Shown: positions 54,046-64,000 of the stretch, piece after piece | Layout: every line of letters starts with the position of its first letter | How positions within the stretch are numbered: the stretch's first letter is position 1 | Source: Eledone cirrhosa | Taxonomy: Eukaryota; Mollusca; Cephalopoda; Octopoda; Eledonidae | Assembly: GCA_964016885.1 (NCBI GenBank) | Contig: OZ024743.1 | Location: forward strand, 20,750,295 to 20,814,294 | Direction: 5' to 3' | DNA length: 64,000 bases | Made by a program: the position numbers and the translations under genes | Notes under the pieces: model-generated | Databases searched by the model: none | What the model saw: the letters and a program-made list of their open reading frames with translations, nothing else | Told to the model about the DNA's origin: nothing

Positions 54046-54872
54046 GAATAATCGAGTATCGAAAAATCGGCGCACGAGTTCACGATAAACAAAATTCGAG
54101 ATGAGCGGCAGAGGGCTCTATAATTCAAATAAATCAGAGCTATAACTATCGTTAAAATACCGTCACACGTAGAATATGTCTACAATCAACCAAACAACCG
54201 AAAAATTGCGATATGGAAGATTCGGGACACTCAGATAAATTATCAATGAATCAATAAATCAAATGAATGTAAAAAGCATACCCGGACCCACTAGAGAGAT
54301 GGTATATCTATCTTCTTGGGTTTCTGTAAATCCTTAAACCGTCCTCTATCAGCTCACATAAACATATAAGACTTACAAACGACGGGGGACTGGAGTTACT
54401 TCTTCAACGAGCTTTAGTCCGAACGGATGAAAAGACAAGACCCAGGCTGAAAATACGCACATGGATTTCAGCAAGGGAGATAACCTTTATATCCGCAAAA
54501 AATATTCGGGAAAATGTGGAATAACACATATCGAATAAGAGTGCTCAATAGATATGTTAAAATAAACAGGAGCTATTCATCATTTAATAGAATCGACAAA
54601 AAATGAACAATAAAATTAACTGGTCAATAGCTAGGTCTAGAGCTAAATATAGTAGAATAATCGAGTATCGAAAAATCGGCGCACGAGTTCACGATAAACA
54701 AAATTCGAGATGAGCGGCAGAGGGCTCTATAATTCAAATAAATCAGAGCTATAACTATCGTTAAAATACCGTCACACGTAGAATATGTCTACAATCAACC
54801 AAACAACCGAAAAATTGCGATATGGAAGATTCGGGACACTCCGATAAATTATCAATGAATCAATAAATCAAA

Positions 54873-54877
<5 letters not shown>
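54042..54877. mobile_element. Young element with 227-bp direct repeats at both ends
   Basis: 54042-54268 and 54651-54877 both begin AGTAGAATAATCGAGTATCG and end in 'caataaatcaaatgaat'. By eye they differ at one position (CACTCAGAT against CACTCCGAT). The 382-bp unique middle has no frame. It is richer in GC and CG dinucleotides than the surroundings and lies between two TA runs. It could be a miniature LTR-type element or 1.37 units of a 609-bp tandem repeat such as some Penelope-type or satellite elements make. The repeats do not begin TG or end CA, which argues against a normal LTR. Class unknown. Confidence 0.8.

Positions 54878-54932
<55 letters not shown>
54878..54932. repeat. (TA)n microsatellite
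   Basis: About 27 TA units between the direct-repeat element and LINE copy D. Confidence 0.95.
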
Positions 54933-54934
<2 letters not shown>

Positions 54935-55621
54935 TGTACAGGGAAATTAGACAGTAGAAGTCGCATTGATAGACACATTTTTCAAATGCAGGCGGGTGGA
55001 TAGCTTCCGGTACCTAGGAGATCAGATTAGCATGGGAGGGGGGTGTTCCGAGGCCATAGTATCTAGAATAAGGATGGGTTGGAAGAAGTTTAGGGAGCTG
55101 CTTCCTCTGCTGACGAAGAAGGGTTTCTCCCTGCGTACGAAAGGCCGGTTATATGATGCCTGTGTGAGGAGCGCGATGTTGCATGGTAGTGAGACATGGG
55201 CAGCAACAGCAGAGGATATGCGACAACTGGAGAGAAATGAGGTAAGCATGCTCCGTTGGATGTGCAGTGTCAATGTGCGTGAATGACCCAGCATGAATGT
55301 GTTGAGAGAGAAACTGTGTCTGAGAGGGATAGAATGTAGTGTACGGGAGAGGAGACTGAGGTGGTATGGACATGTGATGCACATAGAGGATGGCCGATGG
55401 GCGAAGAAGTGCCAGGACATGCCAGTTGAAGGAAGACGTGGTAGAGGTAGACCATGAAAAATATGAGCGGAGGTGGTGAGAACAGACCTCAGATCGCTGA
55501 AGCTCACGGTGGAGATGACGAAGGACCGTGACGAGTGGAGAGATGCTGTGCTGAATAAGACCCATCCCACCCTTGCAAGCAGGGAAGAGCGGACGTAAAA
55601 TGATGATGATGATGATGATAT
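54933..55621 (+). mobile_element. RTE-like LINE, group 2, 5'-truncated (copy D)
   Basis: It begins TAGATGTACAGGGAAATTAG, in the zinc-finger end region, and ends in CCCACCCTTGCAAGCAGGGA, 'agagcggacgtaaaatgatg'. It agrees with copy C at most positions. Its 5' end is fused to the TA microsatellite. Confidence 0.92.
54966..55599 (+). pseudogene. Group-2 LINE ORF, C-terminal part with several stops (copy D)
   Basis: VDSFRYLGDQISMGGGCSEA, GWKKFRELLPLLTKKGFSLR, YDACVRSAMLHGSETWA and RNEVSMLRWMCSVNVRE are followed by a TGA where copy C has an Arg codon (CGA to TGA, a CpG-type change). After that: LREKLCLRGIECSVRERR, WYGHVMHIEDGRW, GRGRP then stop, AEVVRTDLRSLKLTVEMTKD, ending in HPTLASREERT and the tail. 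Three stops: dead but recent. Confidence 0.88.
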
Positions 55622-55735
55622 ATATATAAACCCCATTTTTGATGGGTATACTAGTTCTTATATTGATAATAATATTAACAACACTACTGTTGTTGCTGCT
55701 GCTACTACTAATAATAATGATGATAATAATAATAA

Positions 55736-55924
55736 TTGTTTCTACTTTAGGCACAAGGCTAGTAATTATCCAGTGCATTACTGGTACTTTATTTTATCGA
55801 CCCAGTAAGGATGAAAGGCAAAGTCAACCTCGGCGGGATTTGAACTCAGAATGGCAAGGGCCGTAACTCAATGCGTCAAAGCATGGCGTCCGACCCTCTA
55901 CCGATACTGCCAATCCACCGCCCT
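55736..55924 (-). mobile_element. Cephalopod SINE, full length, first of three in a row
   Basis: AATTGTTTCTACTTTAGGCA to 'ccgatactgccaatccaccg' plus CCC. It sits in an (AAT)n stretch. Head 'atgcgtcaaagcatggcgtc' matches the copy at 52998. Confidence 0.92.
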
Positions 55925-55932
55925 TAATAATA

Positions 55933-56081
55933 ATAATTGTTTCTACTTTAGGCACAAGGCCAGCAATTACCCAGTGCATCACTGGTACTTTATTTTATCG
56001 ACCCCGTAAGGATGAAAGGCAAAGTCAACCTCGGCGGGATTTGAACTCAGATCGTAAAGGGACGTAACTATGCTGGAAAGC
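55933..56081 (-). mobile_element. Cephalopod SINE, 5'-truncated, second of three
   Basis: It is separated from the first by AATAATAATAATTG only. On the - strand it stops in the head after 'ctttccagcatagttacgtc'. Then AATAATAATGG leads to the third copy. Confidence 0.9.
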
Positions 56082-56089
56082 ATAATAAT

Positions 56090-56310
56090 AATGGTTTCTA
56101 ATTTAGGCACAAGGCCTACAATTCTAGAGGGAGCAAAAAGTTGACCAAATCAACTCCAGTACATTACTGATACTTTATTTTATCGGTACCACAAGGATGA
56201 AAGGCAAAGCTAACCCTGGCGCGATTTGAACTCAGAACATAAAGGGCCATAACCCTATACCATGAAGCAGGGTGTCTGATGCTCTACCAATACTGCCAAT
56301 CTATTTCCCC
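56090..56310 (-). mobile_element. Cephalopod SINE, long subfamily, third of three
   Basis: It contains the longer block (complement 'gttgaccaaatcaactccag') and a full head ('accaatactgccaatctatt'). More diverged than the other two, so the array was built from insertions of different age and subfamily. Confidence 0.85.
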
Positions 56311-56384
56311 ATAATAAGAATAATGATAATATTAATGATTTCTATATTTACTGTTAAGGCCCATACATAGAAAACTAAACACAT

Positions 56385-58320
56385 TATCATCATCATCATC
56401 TTCGTTTATCGTCCATTTTCCATGCTAGCATGGGTTAGACGGGAGTTGTCCCACTTGAGGTAAGGTTGGTCAGGTAATCGTGTCTCGCTCACATAGGACT
56501 ATCTGGTGGGTTTTCTACGGCTGGATGCTCTTCCTAACACCAATCACATTTACAGTGTGGAACTGGGAACTTTTTACCGTGTTACCTACATGGCCACATT
56601 GCAGCTGGACTGTGTGTTTTTTTCTTGTGACACCTACATGATCTCGATCTCATTAACTCATTTATTTGGACTGGATGTTGTGGTACTAACTTTACAGAGA
56701 GAGGGTAGTGTTGGTGGGAGGATAGGGTAGGGATAGTGGATTGGGTGTATATTTGGTTAAGAGGTGCCTACTGACTGTAGGTTTCGCTTTGTACATATGC
56801 AAGGCGGGTCTGCTGTATCGCTGGGTAGCGCCAAAAATCTCGGTCCAGTGACATTATCTTAGGGAGGTGCAAGTGTGTAAGGTCGGAATTTATCAGATCG
56901 TCCCAGGTTTTTCTGGGACTACCTACTCCGTAACTACCATCAATTTTGATCGCCCTGCACTTTTTTATACAGCTGTCGTCTTTCATGCGCATCACGTGAC
57001 CATTCCAACGTAGTCTTCTCTCAAGTAAACAGCATCTGATCCGTCTTATTCCTAATTTCTAACTTAGTTCATTTATGCTTTGCCGTTCACGTATATTCCT
57101 ATTACACATCCAACGGAGCATGCATACTTCGTTCCCTTCCAGTCTGCGCAGGTCCTCTGCACGCAATGCCCATGTCTCACTGCCATGTAGCATTGTTGTT
57201 CGTATACAAGCATCATACAATCTGCCTTTCATTTTTAGAGAGAAACCTTTTGTGGCCAACAGCGGCATTAGCTCTCTGAACTTTTTCCATCCCGTTCTGA
57301 CTCTGGCTACTGTACTTTCAGAACACCCTCCACCACTGCTGATTTTGTCACCCTGGTAACGGAAAGTGTCTACTATTTCTATAGAACCATCTGGGCAATA
57401 GAAGGGGCTAGTATCCTGTGGTCACTTACTACATATTGCACCTGAGCATCAGCCACATATAAAGTCTACGTTCTTAGATAGTTTACCTGTGACCCCACTA
57501 CATCTTTTATGTACCCATACTTTGCATTTGGGACATAAAATTGAATTTCTGCCTACTCCTTTCCTACACACTGAGCATGGCCATTTCCCTGAGAGTACCT
57601 GTGCCTTATTTTCCTTTCTACAAACTAGGACTTTAGTCTTAGACAAGTTAACTTTAAGGCCTTTTGATTATAGGCCATGCTTCCATGTTTGGAATTTCTT
57701 CTCTAGTTCAGCCATTGATTCAGCTATGAGCGTTAGATCATCTGCGTATAGGAGTTCCCAAGAGCAGCCGGTCTTGAACTCCTCTGTTATAGCCTGAAGG
57801 GCAATAATAAATAGGAGGGGGCTAAGGACAGAGCCTTGGTGAGCACCAACTTTTACACTAAATTCTTCACAATATTCATTGTTAATTCTAACCTTACTGA
57901 CTGTTTCATTATACATAGCTTGTATAGCTCTCACAAGCCATTCATCTACACCTAGTTTTCTAAGAGCCCACCAGATAATGGAGCAGGGGACTCTGTCAAA
58001 GGCTTTCTCCAGGTCTACAAAAGCTAAGTAGAGGAGTTTACTTTTAGCTAGCTACTTCTCTTGTAGTTGTCGTACAAGGAAAAGAGCTTTTCTGGTACTT
58101 TTACCTGACACAAACCGAAACTGCATTTCATCTAGATCAATTCGCTCTCTGATTAGTTGCGCTATAACTTTTTCTGTGACCTTCATGACCTGGTCAACTA
58201 ACTTAATGCCTCTATAGTTTCCTCTATCTAGAACATCTCCTTTACCCTTGTTGCAGTTAATGATGATGCTGCTACACCAGTCTTTTGGTATGACCCCATT
58301 CTGTATTACTTGGTTACAAT
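56385..58320 (-). mobile_element. RTE-like LINE, group 1 variant, longest copy (copy G)
   Basis: 1.94 kb from the motif-1 region (NQVIQNGVIPKDW) to the CATCATCATC tail at 56385. The 3' UTR is at 56385-56765. It is more diverged from copies A, B and E than they are from each other, so it belongs to an older subgroup. It holds all three reverse transcriptase motifs. Confidence 0.92.
56768..58320 (-). pseudogene. LINE reverse transcriptase ORF with motifs A, B and C (copy G)
   Basis: In order: GVIPKDWCSSIIINCNKGKG; NYRGIKLVDQVMKVTEKVI; QLQEK then a stop; motif A AFVDLEKAFDRV; a stop-free segment with KVRINNEYCEEFSVKVG; motif B HQGSVLSPLLFIIALQA; motif C LLYADDLTLIAES; a stop; LKVNLSKTKVLVC; the zinc finger KWPCSVCRKGVGRNSILCPK, CKVWVHKRCSG, FICG, then a stop where the last Cys is expected; FRYQGDKISSGGG; WALRAEDLRRLEGNEVCMLR; LRWNGHVMRMKDDSCIK; TWDDLINSDLTHLHL. 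RT acts on the element RNA at a nicked target; the reading is from family motifs. Several stops and frame changes make it inactive, although the YADD site is intact. Confidence 0.9.
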
Positions 58321-58350
58321 TACAAAACATGTGGGATGTATATGTATATA

Positions 58351-58615
58351 TCAACATTATCATTTAACATCTATTTTCCTTGTTAGCAAGGGTTGAACAG
58401 GCAATCATAAACCATGTCAATACTCAAGTGGAGCTACTGACCTCACCGATGTGCCAAAGACCTGAGTCTCACTTACATACATTCCTGCGCTTTACTGAGT
58501 GCTCTGATGGGCTGAGTGTCCTTCCTACCACTAACCACTTTACAGTGTGTACTGGATGCATTTGTCATGTAAATCCTCAACACTAGGTGGGGTTATTATA
58601 TTTTTGACACAACAA
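58351..58615 (-). mobile_element. Old LINE-type 3' end
   Basis: 'tttaacatctattttccttg', 'ttagcaagggttgaacaggc', 'ctgagtgtccttcctaccac', 'taaccactttacagtgtgta'. Same block order as 3425-3660. It follows LINE G in the same orientation. Confidence 0.6.
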
Positions 58616-60463
58616 GTCCTCTTTACCCTTTTTTGGCATGCTTTCAACAGCAAGATGCTTTTGCTATCAGTAGATTAAAACATGTTAAACATTAGTACTT
58701 AAGTGAGACAATACCACCTAGGTCAGTTACCAAGACACTCTGCAACTCTGCTGTTCTTCAATTCTAATCACTTTCTCCAAATCTGCATGTGTGCAGCATT
58801 AGTCAAACCACAAAGACCCTCATATTGTTTGGGTAGAATACCTTAACATGTTGATTAACTGTTTCTATGGTCTTCACTCTCAATCTAACATTTTAGGGTT
58901 GGGTATACTCATTTCCTGTCTTCTCAATTAGCAGAATATTTCTCTTGCTCTCCTTTAAGATATTTAACAGCTCCTTCAGATTCAAGCTGCTAGTTTAATC
59001 AAACATAATTCTCAGGTATTGTGAGTGAACAAGCACCACTTGTCTTTGCTTCCATGGAGGTTATACATAGTGGTAGTAGCAATCAGATTCATGAACTTCA
59101 CCTCAGGGCTGTATAGCTGTCAATGCAATTTGAACTCAAAAGATAATGAACCAAAACAAATAACCCCAAAGTGATTTGCTGGATATGCTAACAATTTTGC
59201 CAATCCATCACCTTATAATAATGATCATGATGATATTGGTTTCTGTCAATAATGCCATTGATCTTGTATCATTTTAGCCACCATTAATCAGATGGTACCA
59301 GGTTACGAAATGTTTTGTTAACTCTTCAACTATTTGGACAATTTTCAACAATATCTTTCTCTTCATAATTTCACTTTCATACATCTGTATTTTCCGTGTC
59401 TGCTTATATGATTCCACATTATTATTATTATTATTTTTAATAATTATCTTGCTCTCTTGCTGTCAACCTCTGCCATTTCTCTACCTATGCTGCCAATCAC
59501 TATTGGCACAGTCTTTACCACATTTGTTCATACTTTTATTCATCTCAAAATTTAAATACTGGTCAGTTTCCCGTTTATTTCCATTTTCCTTGAATTTATT
59601 TCTCCCTGGAGCAGATTATATCAATAATCCATCCGAAAATTAAATTTGGTTTCCTCTTTTTGACTGCTTAGCACGTACTGTATTCTAGTTTCCATCATAA
59701 TTTCTTTTCTTTATTTTCTTTCACCATTTATCCTTTCCAAATTTGGCTTATGTTTCACTGCCTGTTTTCCACTAATCCATTTTTCAAAACCATGTTATAT
59801 TTCCCATGTAAGTTTCCCAGTATATAGCTTTTCTTCTCATAGTATACGCTGAACTAATTCCTTTTATTCATTGCAAAATCTGCAGACATCTGACATTTTC
59901 TTTTGTTTTAAGAGTTTTAATAATATAGTTTCCAGATATATATCTAGAATAGCATTTTACTTTAGTTTACTGTGCCATCTAAAACACTATATAAATGTCC
60001 TTGCCAAATCAACAACTGTTTACTTACTGAAAAATGTTTAATTTTTGAAACTGTTTACACCATATTTATGATTGCTTTTACTCTTCAGAAATGGAACACT
60101 ACAGAGTCTGTACTTTATTCTGTCTTTTGGACTTATTTCAATTCAAAAGTCCACCTTCTCCACCTCAATCCCTCCAACTATTCCTTCACTCTCCAAGTGC
60201 CCCCTCCATTAACTTTCCCTGTATAACCTATGCCGACACAACGACGATTCACCTTTATTGCCCAATCCATGTCAGCATGGAAGAAGGATGTACTTCTTAC
60301 TCTCACCCACAAGACTGATTCACTTTCTTTGTCCAACTTATACCAGCCTAGAAAGCCAGGTATATCTCACAATATACAGCTAGACACAGCTCATTCCCTT
60401 CTAGGAAATCTCCATGACCTAACACTTCCACTGGTATGATCTCCCCTATTTTCACCAATGCTT
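58616..60463. other. AT-rich DNA, no supported gene; trace of a SINE head
   Basis: Positions 59136-59213 may be a very old cephalopod SINE head on the - strand ('tttgaactcaaaagataatg', 'ttttgccaatccatcacc'). Frames at 59449-59643 and 59972-60439 lack motifs. Confidence 0.45.
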
Positions 60464-60768
60464 CCTTAGTGCTGGTGCCATGATAAAAATGCACCCAGCC
60501 CATTCTGTAAAGTGATAGCTCTGGTGCCATAATTAAAAGTATGCATGCCACTTTATAAGGTGGTAATACCAGAGTTATAACAAAATGTTCCCAGTACATG
60601 TTGTAAAGTGTTTGATGATAGGAAGGGCATCAAGTCATAAAAAAAACAAGTCAAAAATGATGTGTATGAGCAGGACATGGTCACCTGACTTGTCTAGCCT
60701 CAGTTCCTGACAACCCATCTAACCCATGCAAACAGAAAATAAATTTTAAGCAGTGGTGATAAAATAGA
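60464..60768 (+). mobile_element. LINE-type 3' UTR remnant
   Basis: It has 'ttagtgctggtgccatgata', 'cccagcccattctgtaaagt', 'tgataggaagggcatcaagt', 'tgagcaggacatggtcacct' and 'aacccatctaacccatgcaa', all blocks of the group-1 3' UTR in order, with a duplicated part between 60520 and 60605. The GATGAT tail is decayed. Confidence 0.7.
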
Positions 60769-62131
60769 TTTTGTTTTACTTTTGTTTTTCTGCTAATATA
60801 TTGACTTTTACACAAAGCAGCTAAAGTATTCTATAAATTGAGACCTGTTTAAAAACAGGGCACACTTTAATGAGACTGTGTTACCCTCTGGAGTGTGAGA
60901 AATGTAGATAGCTTCTGAAAATGGTTCCAATAAGAACTGAAACTTCAAGTAAGCTGTTCATCTTTTTCATTCTACGGAGAAATGCGTAAATAAGGCATGT
61001 TTACACTTATAAAATGTTTGTGTTTACATACATATATCTCACAACTTCGGTTATATCCTGTGTTGTTTCATTACAGAAACACATTTATTATATACCAATG
61101 TTGAGACAAGCTTTTCTTGAATATATATTATATCTTATCCTGCCATGACCTATTAGATTTAAGATAATAGAGTATTTTACTTTGTGATTCTGTGGCCTTT
61201 TGTAATATTTTCATTCACCTTCTATGTACAATTCTTTCTTTCATCTTTCTGTCTATTCTCTTCATTGGTAAACCTCACATACTTTCCAATTCTTAATACA
61301 GCATTCACTTCCCTTTGAATAGAATAGTATTCTTTTGTTATGATCTCTCTTTTATTCAGTTCTGATCCATCCACCCCTAGTCATTGCTGTATAACATACC
61401 TATCTTATATTATTTTTTGTATATTTTTTCATGCTTTTGTCAATTCTGCCAATGTTCTTCCTTTACATTAATAACCATTCTCTTGTTTCCATGTTGTTTT
61501 AAGAAAGTGTCTGGATATAACGTTTTCGGCTAGATGTAGAATTTCTTTTATTTGAGCCCACAGATCTGAATAACAAATTTATTCATCTTGATATTCCAAT
61601 TCAAAATAAGCTTCTAAGGTGCCTGAAATTTATAGTTTAGACAATGTATTAAAAGAAGATAAAAATGACGATAAATCAACTATTGCTATATTGAAAGAGA
61701 AATGATGGCTCAGTAGTAAAGACTTTATCTCTTTTGAATACATTTTTAGAATTAACTAGTTCCTTTTTGTTCGTGTAATACTCTTTAGATTACAAACATG
61801 TAGTTCTAGCACATATTTGTTTACTTTTTATATAAAAGGTTCTGTTGTATTAGTTGGTTAAATTCTGAATAAAGAAGCAGTTGTTATTGTAAATCATATC
61901 AATATAGGTCTCTCTTTAGTCAATAAGAATATTCACTAATAAAGAATTTCAGTAACGCTCTCAAGAAACATGGTAAACAATTTTCTATTTTCTAAATTAT
62001 CAAATATATATATCTCAGATATATTACATATTAGTTCCATTATATATAAAAAGCTTAATTAATTATAACACTTAATATAAGTTATTTTGTAATCTTTCTC
62101 TAAGTGGATAAAATCTAAGACTTGGTCGTCA
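60769..62131. other. AT-rich DNA, no gene
   Basis: Nothing recognised. Frames are short and T-rich. Confidence 0.5.
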
Positions 62132-62356
62132 TTATTCTATGAAGCTAAGGATGGTGGATTGGCAGTATCGGTAGAGAGTCGGACGCCTTGCTTTGCAGCA
62201 AAGAGTTATGTCCCTTTATGATCTGAGTTCAAATCCCGCCGAGGTTAACTTTGCCTTTCATCCTTATGGGGTCGATAAAATAAAGTACCAGTAATACCCT
62301 GGGATAATTGCTTGCCTTGTGCCAAAAGTAGAAACAATTATTCTATGAAGCTACTT
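62132..62356 (+). mobile_element. Cephalopod SINE, full length, with a long target duplication
   Basis: Element at 62149-62340 (GGATGGTGGATTGGCAGTAT to 'gtgccaaaagtagaaacaat'). ATTATTCTATGAAGCTA is present before and after. The downstream duplication is at the same time the outer end of the palindrome that follows. Confidence 0.93.
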
Positions 62357-62424
62357 TGAAAAGGTGAAAGAAGTATAGTTCAAGAATGGGAAGTAAATCC
62401 CTTTGTTCTGAAAAGCTGTCTTTG

Positions 62425-62466
<42 letters not shown>

Positions 62467-62551
62467 CAAAGACAGCTTTTCAGAACAAAGGGATTTACTT
62501 CCCATTCTTGAACTATACTTCTTTCACCTTTTCAAAGTAGCTTCATAGAAA
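62341..62551. repeat. Perfect palindrome with 87-nt arms around (TA)n
   Basis: The left arm starts TTCTATGAAGCTACTTTGAA and ends in 'aaaagctgtctttgcta'. The right arm, ending 'gtagcttcatagaa' at 62550, is its exact complement over 87 nt by eye. The spacer is an uninterrupted TA run of about 38 bp, itself self-complementary. Total about 210 bp. Confidence 0.93.
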
Positions 62552-62563
62552 TATATATATATA

Positions 62564-62820
62564 TCATCATCATCATTTTACGTCCGCTTTTCCCTGCTTG
62601 CAAGGGTGGGACGGGAACTGACTCTGGCTTGATTTCTACAGCAGGATGCCCTTCCTAACACCAACCTCATTTACAGTGAGTGCTGGGTGCTTTTTTTGCC
62701 GTGGCACCTCCACGACCACTTTGCAGTGGAATGATATCATCTCATTTCTACAGCTGAGTAAACTGGAGCAATGTGAAATAAAGTGTCTTGCTCAAGGAAA
62801 CAACACATCACCCGGTCTGA

Positions 62821-62823
<3 letters not shown>
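62564..62823 (-). mobile_element. SINE2 copy 4, 5'-truncated
   Basis: CATCATCATCATTTTACGTC, 'cgcttttccctgcttgcaag', one LINE-derived module, the core 'actggagcaatgtgaaataa', stopping after 'acccggtctgagaa'. The tRNA-like head is missing. A TA run sits on each side. Confidence 0.9.
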
Positions 62824-62854
<31 letters not shown>

Positions 62855-63640
62855 CAAAATTGTAGTTATGAATTGTTTAAATGGAATAATTCAATATAAG
62901 TAGCTTTCTTTTTTATATGATTACTTAGAATAGAGATATATAAAATTCTAACTTTGGAGCATGTTCATGAATAATTTTCATTTAAAAATATTTAATTATT
63001 GCCTTCTTAATGTTTCATTATATATAATTTGTTATAAGTATTTTACCTAAGGAAGGCCTTTCCATTTCACAGTGGATATCACAACAAACAAAGTAAGCAA
63101 GATCTGAAAAACATAGAATCAGAAGATAATGTGACCATACATTGGCCCAATATAGAATAACAGACAAACTTAAGTAAATGTACAACAACATTGAGGAGTT
63201 GAATAACCTGCCACCCCATATATTATACTATGCTGTTTTAATGAGGCTAAAGAGTAAACCAAGAAATCTTAGCTGGGGCATCAAAGATTCAAAAAAGCAA
63301 TATTCTCACTAGCAAAGGCTACACTTACATCCTACCAGTTGTGTCATATGGTCTTGATTGTATTAATTGGACGACAGGGTCATTCCAGAGGCTCTCTACA
63401 TTCCAGTACCACATTGTGTGCTTTTCAAATTCTATTTTCATTTTCTTTAGTTTATAAAGGTGGCATTCCTAAGAGATATTACTGATAGCTCTGTTGGATT
63501 TAATACTAGAACAACATGTTACATTTTTAATGATCTCAGTTAGTTCTCCTCAAATAGAACAGTTAAATGGAAATAGCATTTTAAAGGTTTGGGAATAAAT
63601 AATAACTCAAACTCACCAGATATATCGTGTTTCGGTTAGT
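62824..63640. other. TA microsatellite followed by unassigned DNA
   Basis: (TA)n at 62824-62851, then AT-rich DNA. The part 63060-63440 has fewer stops and slightly higher GC but no recognisable frame. Confidence 0.45.
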
Positions 63641-63644
63641 TTTT

Positions 63645-63930
63645 TTGTTCTTCTTCGCCCACATATTCCTGAGAGGGTTGTGAGGGCTGAGTCCTCAAAC
63701 CAAACACTCCTTCCTGCAAGTCCTGTCAGAAGCCACCATCTCCAATTGTTCCAGCTGGTTCCCCAAGTGAGACCAACCAAGCTCATGCATATTATCCAAC
63801 CATCTTGCTTGGGGTCTATCGCTGGATCTCCTGCCAGTTGATGTTGCCTCAGACATTCTAACCATATGCCCATAATATCAGAGCTGTGATCTCTCAATTT
63901 GGCAAAGCAGCAGCTCTATATGGAGTGACT
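63645..63930. repeat. Dispersed repeat Y, copy 2
   Basis: It matches 29575-29862 in block order and orientation ('gctgagtcctcaaac', 'gtcctgtcagaagcc', 'tattatccaaccatcttgct', 'attctaaccatatgcccata', 'gctgtgatctctcaattt'). The repeat probably continues toward the window end ('agctatgcattgtatcaagt', 'ccttcggatgaacctcattt'). Confidence 0.6.
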
Positions 63931-64000
63931 CTCTGATCTCCAAGCTATGCATTGTATCAAGTAACATTACTCCAAAGACCCTTCGGATGAACCTCATTTT

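Noticed and set aside
54042..54268. The 227-bp direct repeats as LTRs of a retrovirus-like element
   Set aside because: They do not start TG and end CA, no primer-binding site or coding region is seen, and the internal part is only 382 bp.
55022..55778. Two - strand frames over 200 residues opposite LINE copy D
   Set aside because: Shadows of the + strand LINE ORF, continued by chance through GAT and TA repeats.

Overview
The window looks like AT-rich nuclear DNA of a coleoid cephalopod, most likely an octopus. The main evidence is a family of tRNA-headed SINEs, present in more than a dozen copies, that carry the central domain typical of cephalopod SINEs. Expanded TA, TG and GATGAT microsatellites, RTE-like non-LTR elements with (GATGAT)n tails and exons separated by long introns fit this. 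Nothing bacterial, no operon, no CRISPR array, and no rRNA or free-standing tRNA gene is seen.

Host coding content is very small. Two exons on the + strand (7385-7656 and 8448-8981), joined by a phase-1 GT-AG intron, encode an internal part of a large receptor. Most of this part resembles the second half of a bacterial glycine-betaine/choline-type (OpuAC-like) substrate-binding domain. It runs directly into the first strand of a GABA-B-like class C GPCR ligand-binding domain. The gene continues beyond what can be followed on both sides. A weak, unassigned pair of possible exons lies on the - strand at 49.0-49.7 kb.

Almost everything else is mobile DNA. 0-23.5 kb: old SINE and LINE tails, minisatellites, mariner-type and piggyBac-type MITEs and a dead mariner transposase gene. 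23.5-29 kb: a dense block of RTE-like LINE copies in both orientations, with a SINE and two fold-back structures. 29-39 kb: degraded LINE and Ty3/gypsy-like remains. 39.8-42.5 kb: LINE, SINE and LINE abutting through microsatellites. 43-50 kb: mostly empty AT-rich DNA. 50.5-56.4 kb: a nest of SINEs, a young element with 227-bp direct repeats and a LINE copy. 56.4-58.3 kb: a nearly 2-kb LINE copy with reverse transcriptase motifs A, B and C. 62-63 kb: a SINE beside an 87-nt perfect palindrome and another SINE.

The elements can be read as one system. Two related LINE groups are present: group 1 has a roughly 250-nt 3' UTR and group 2 has almost none. Both end in GGACGTAAAA plus GATGAT repeats. 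A tRNA-headed SINE (here SINE2) carries a tail stitched from the group-1 3' UTR and the last codons of the group-2 ORF. It is therefore a plausible parasite of this LINE machinery.
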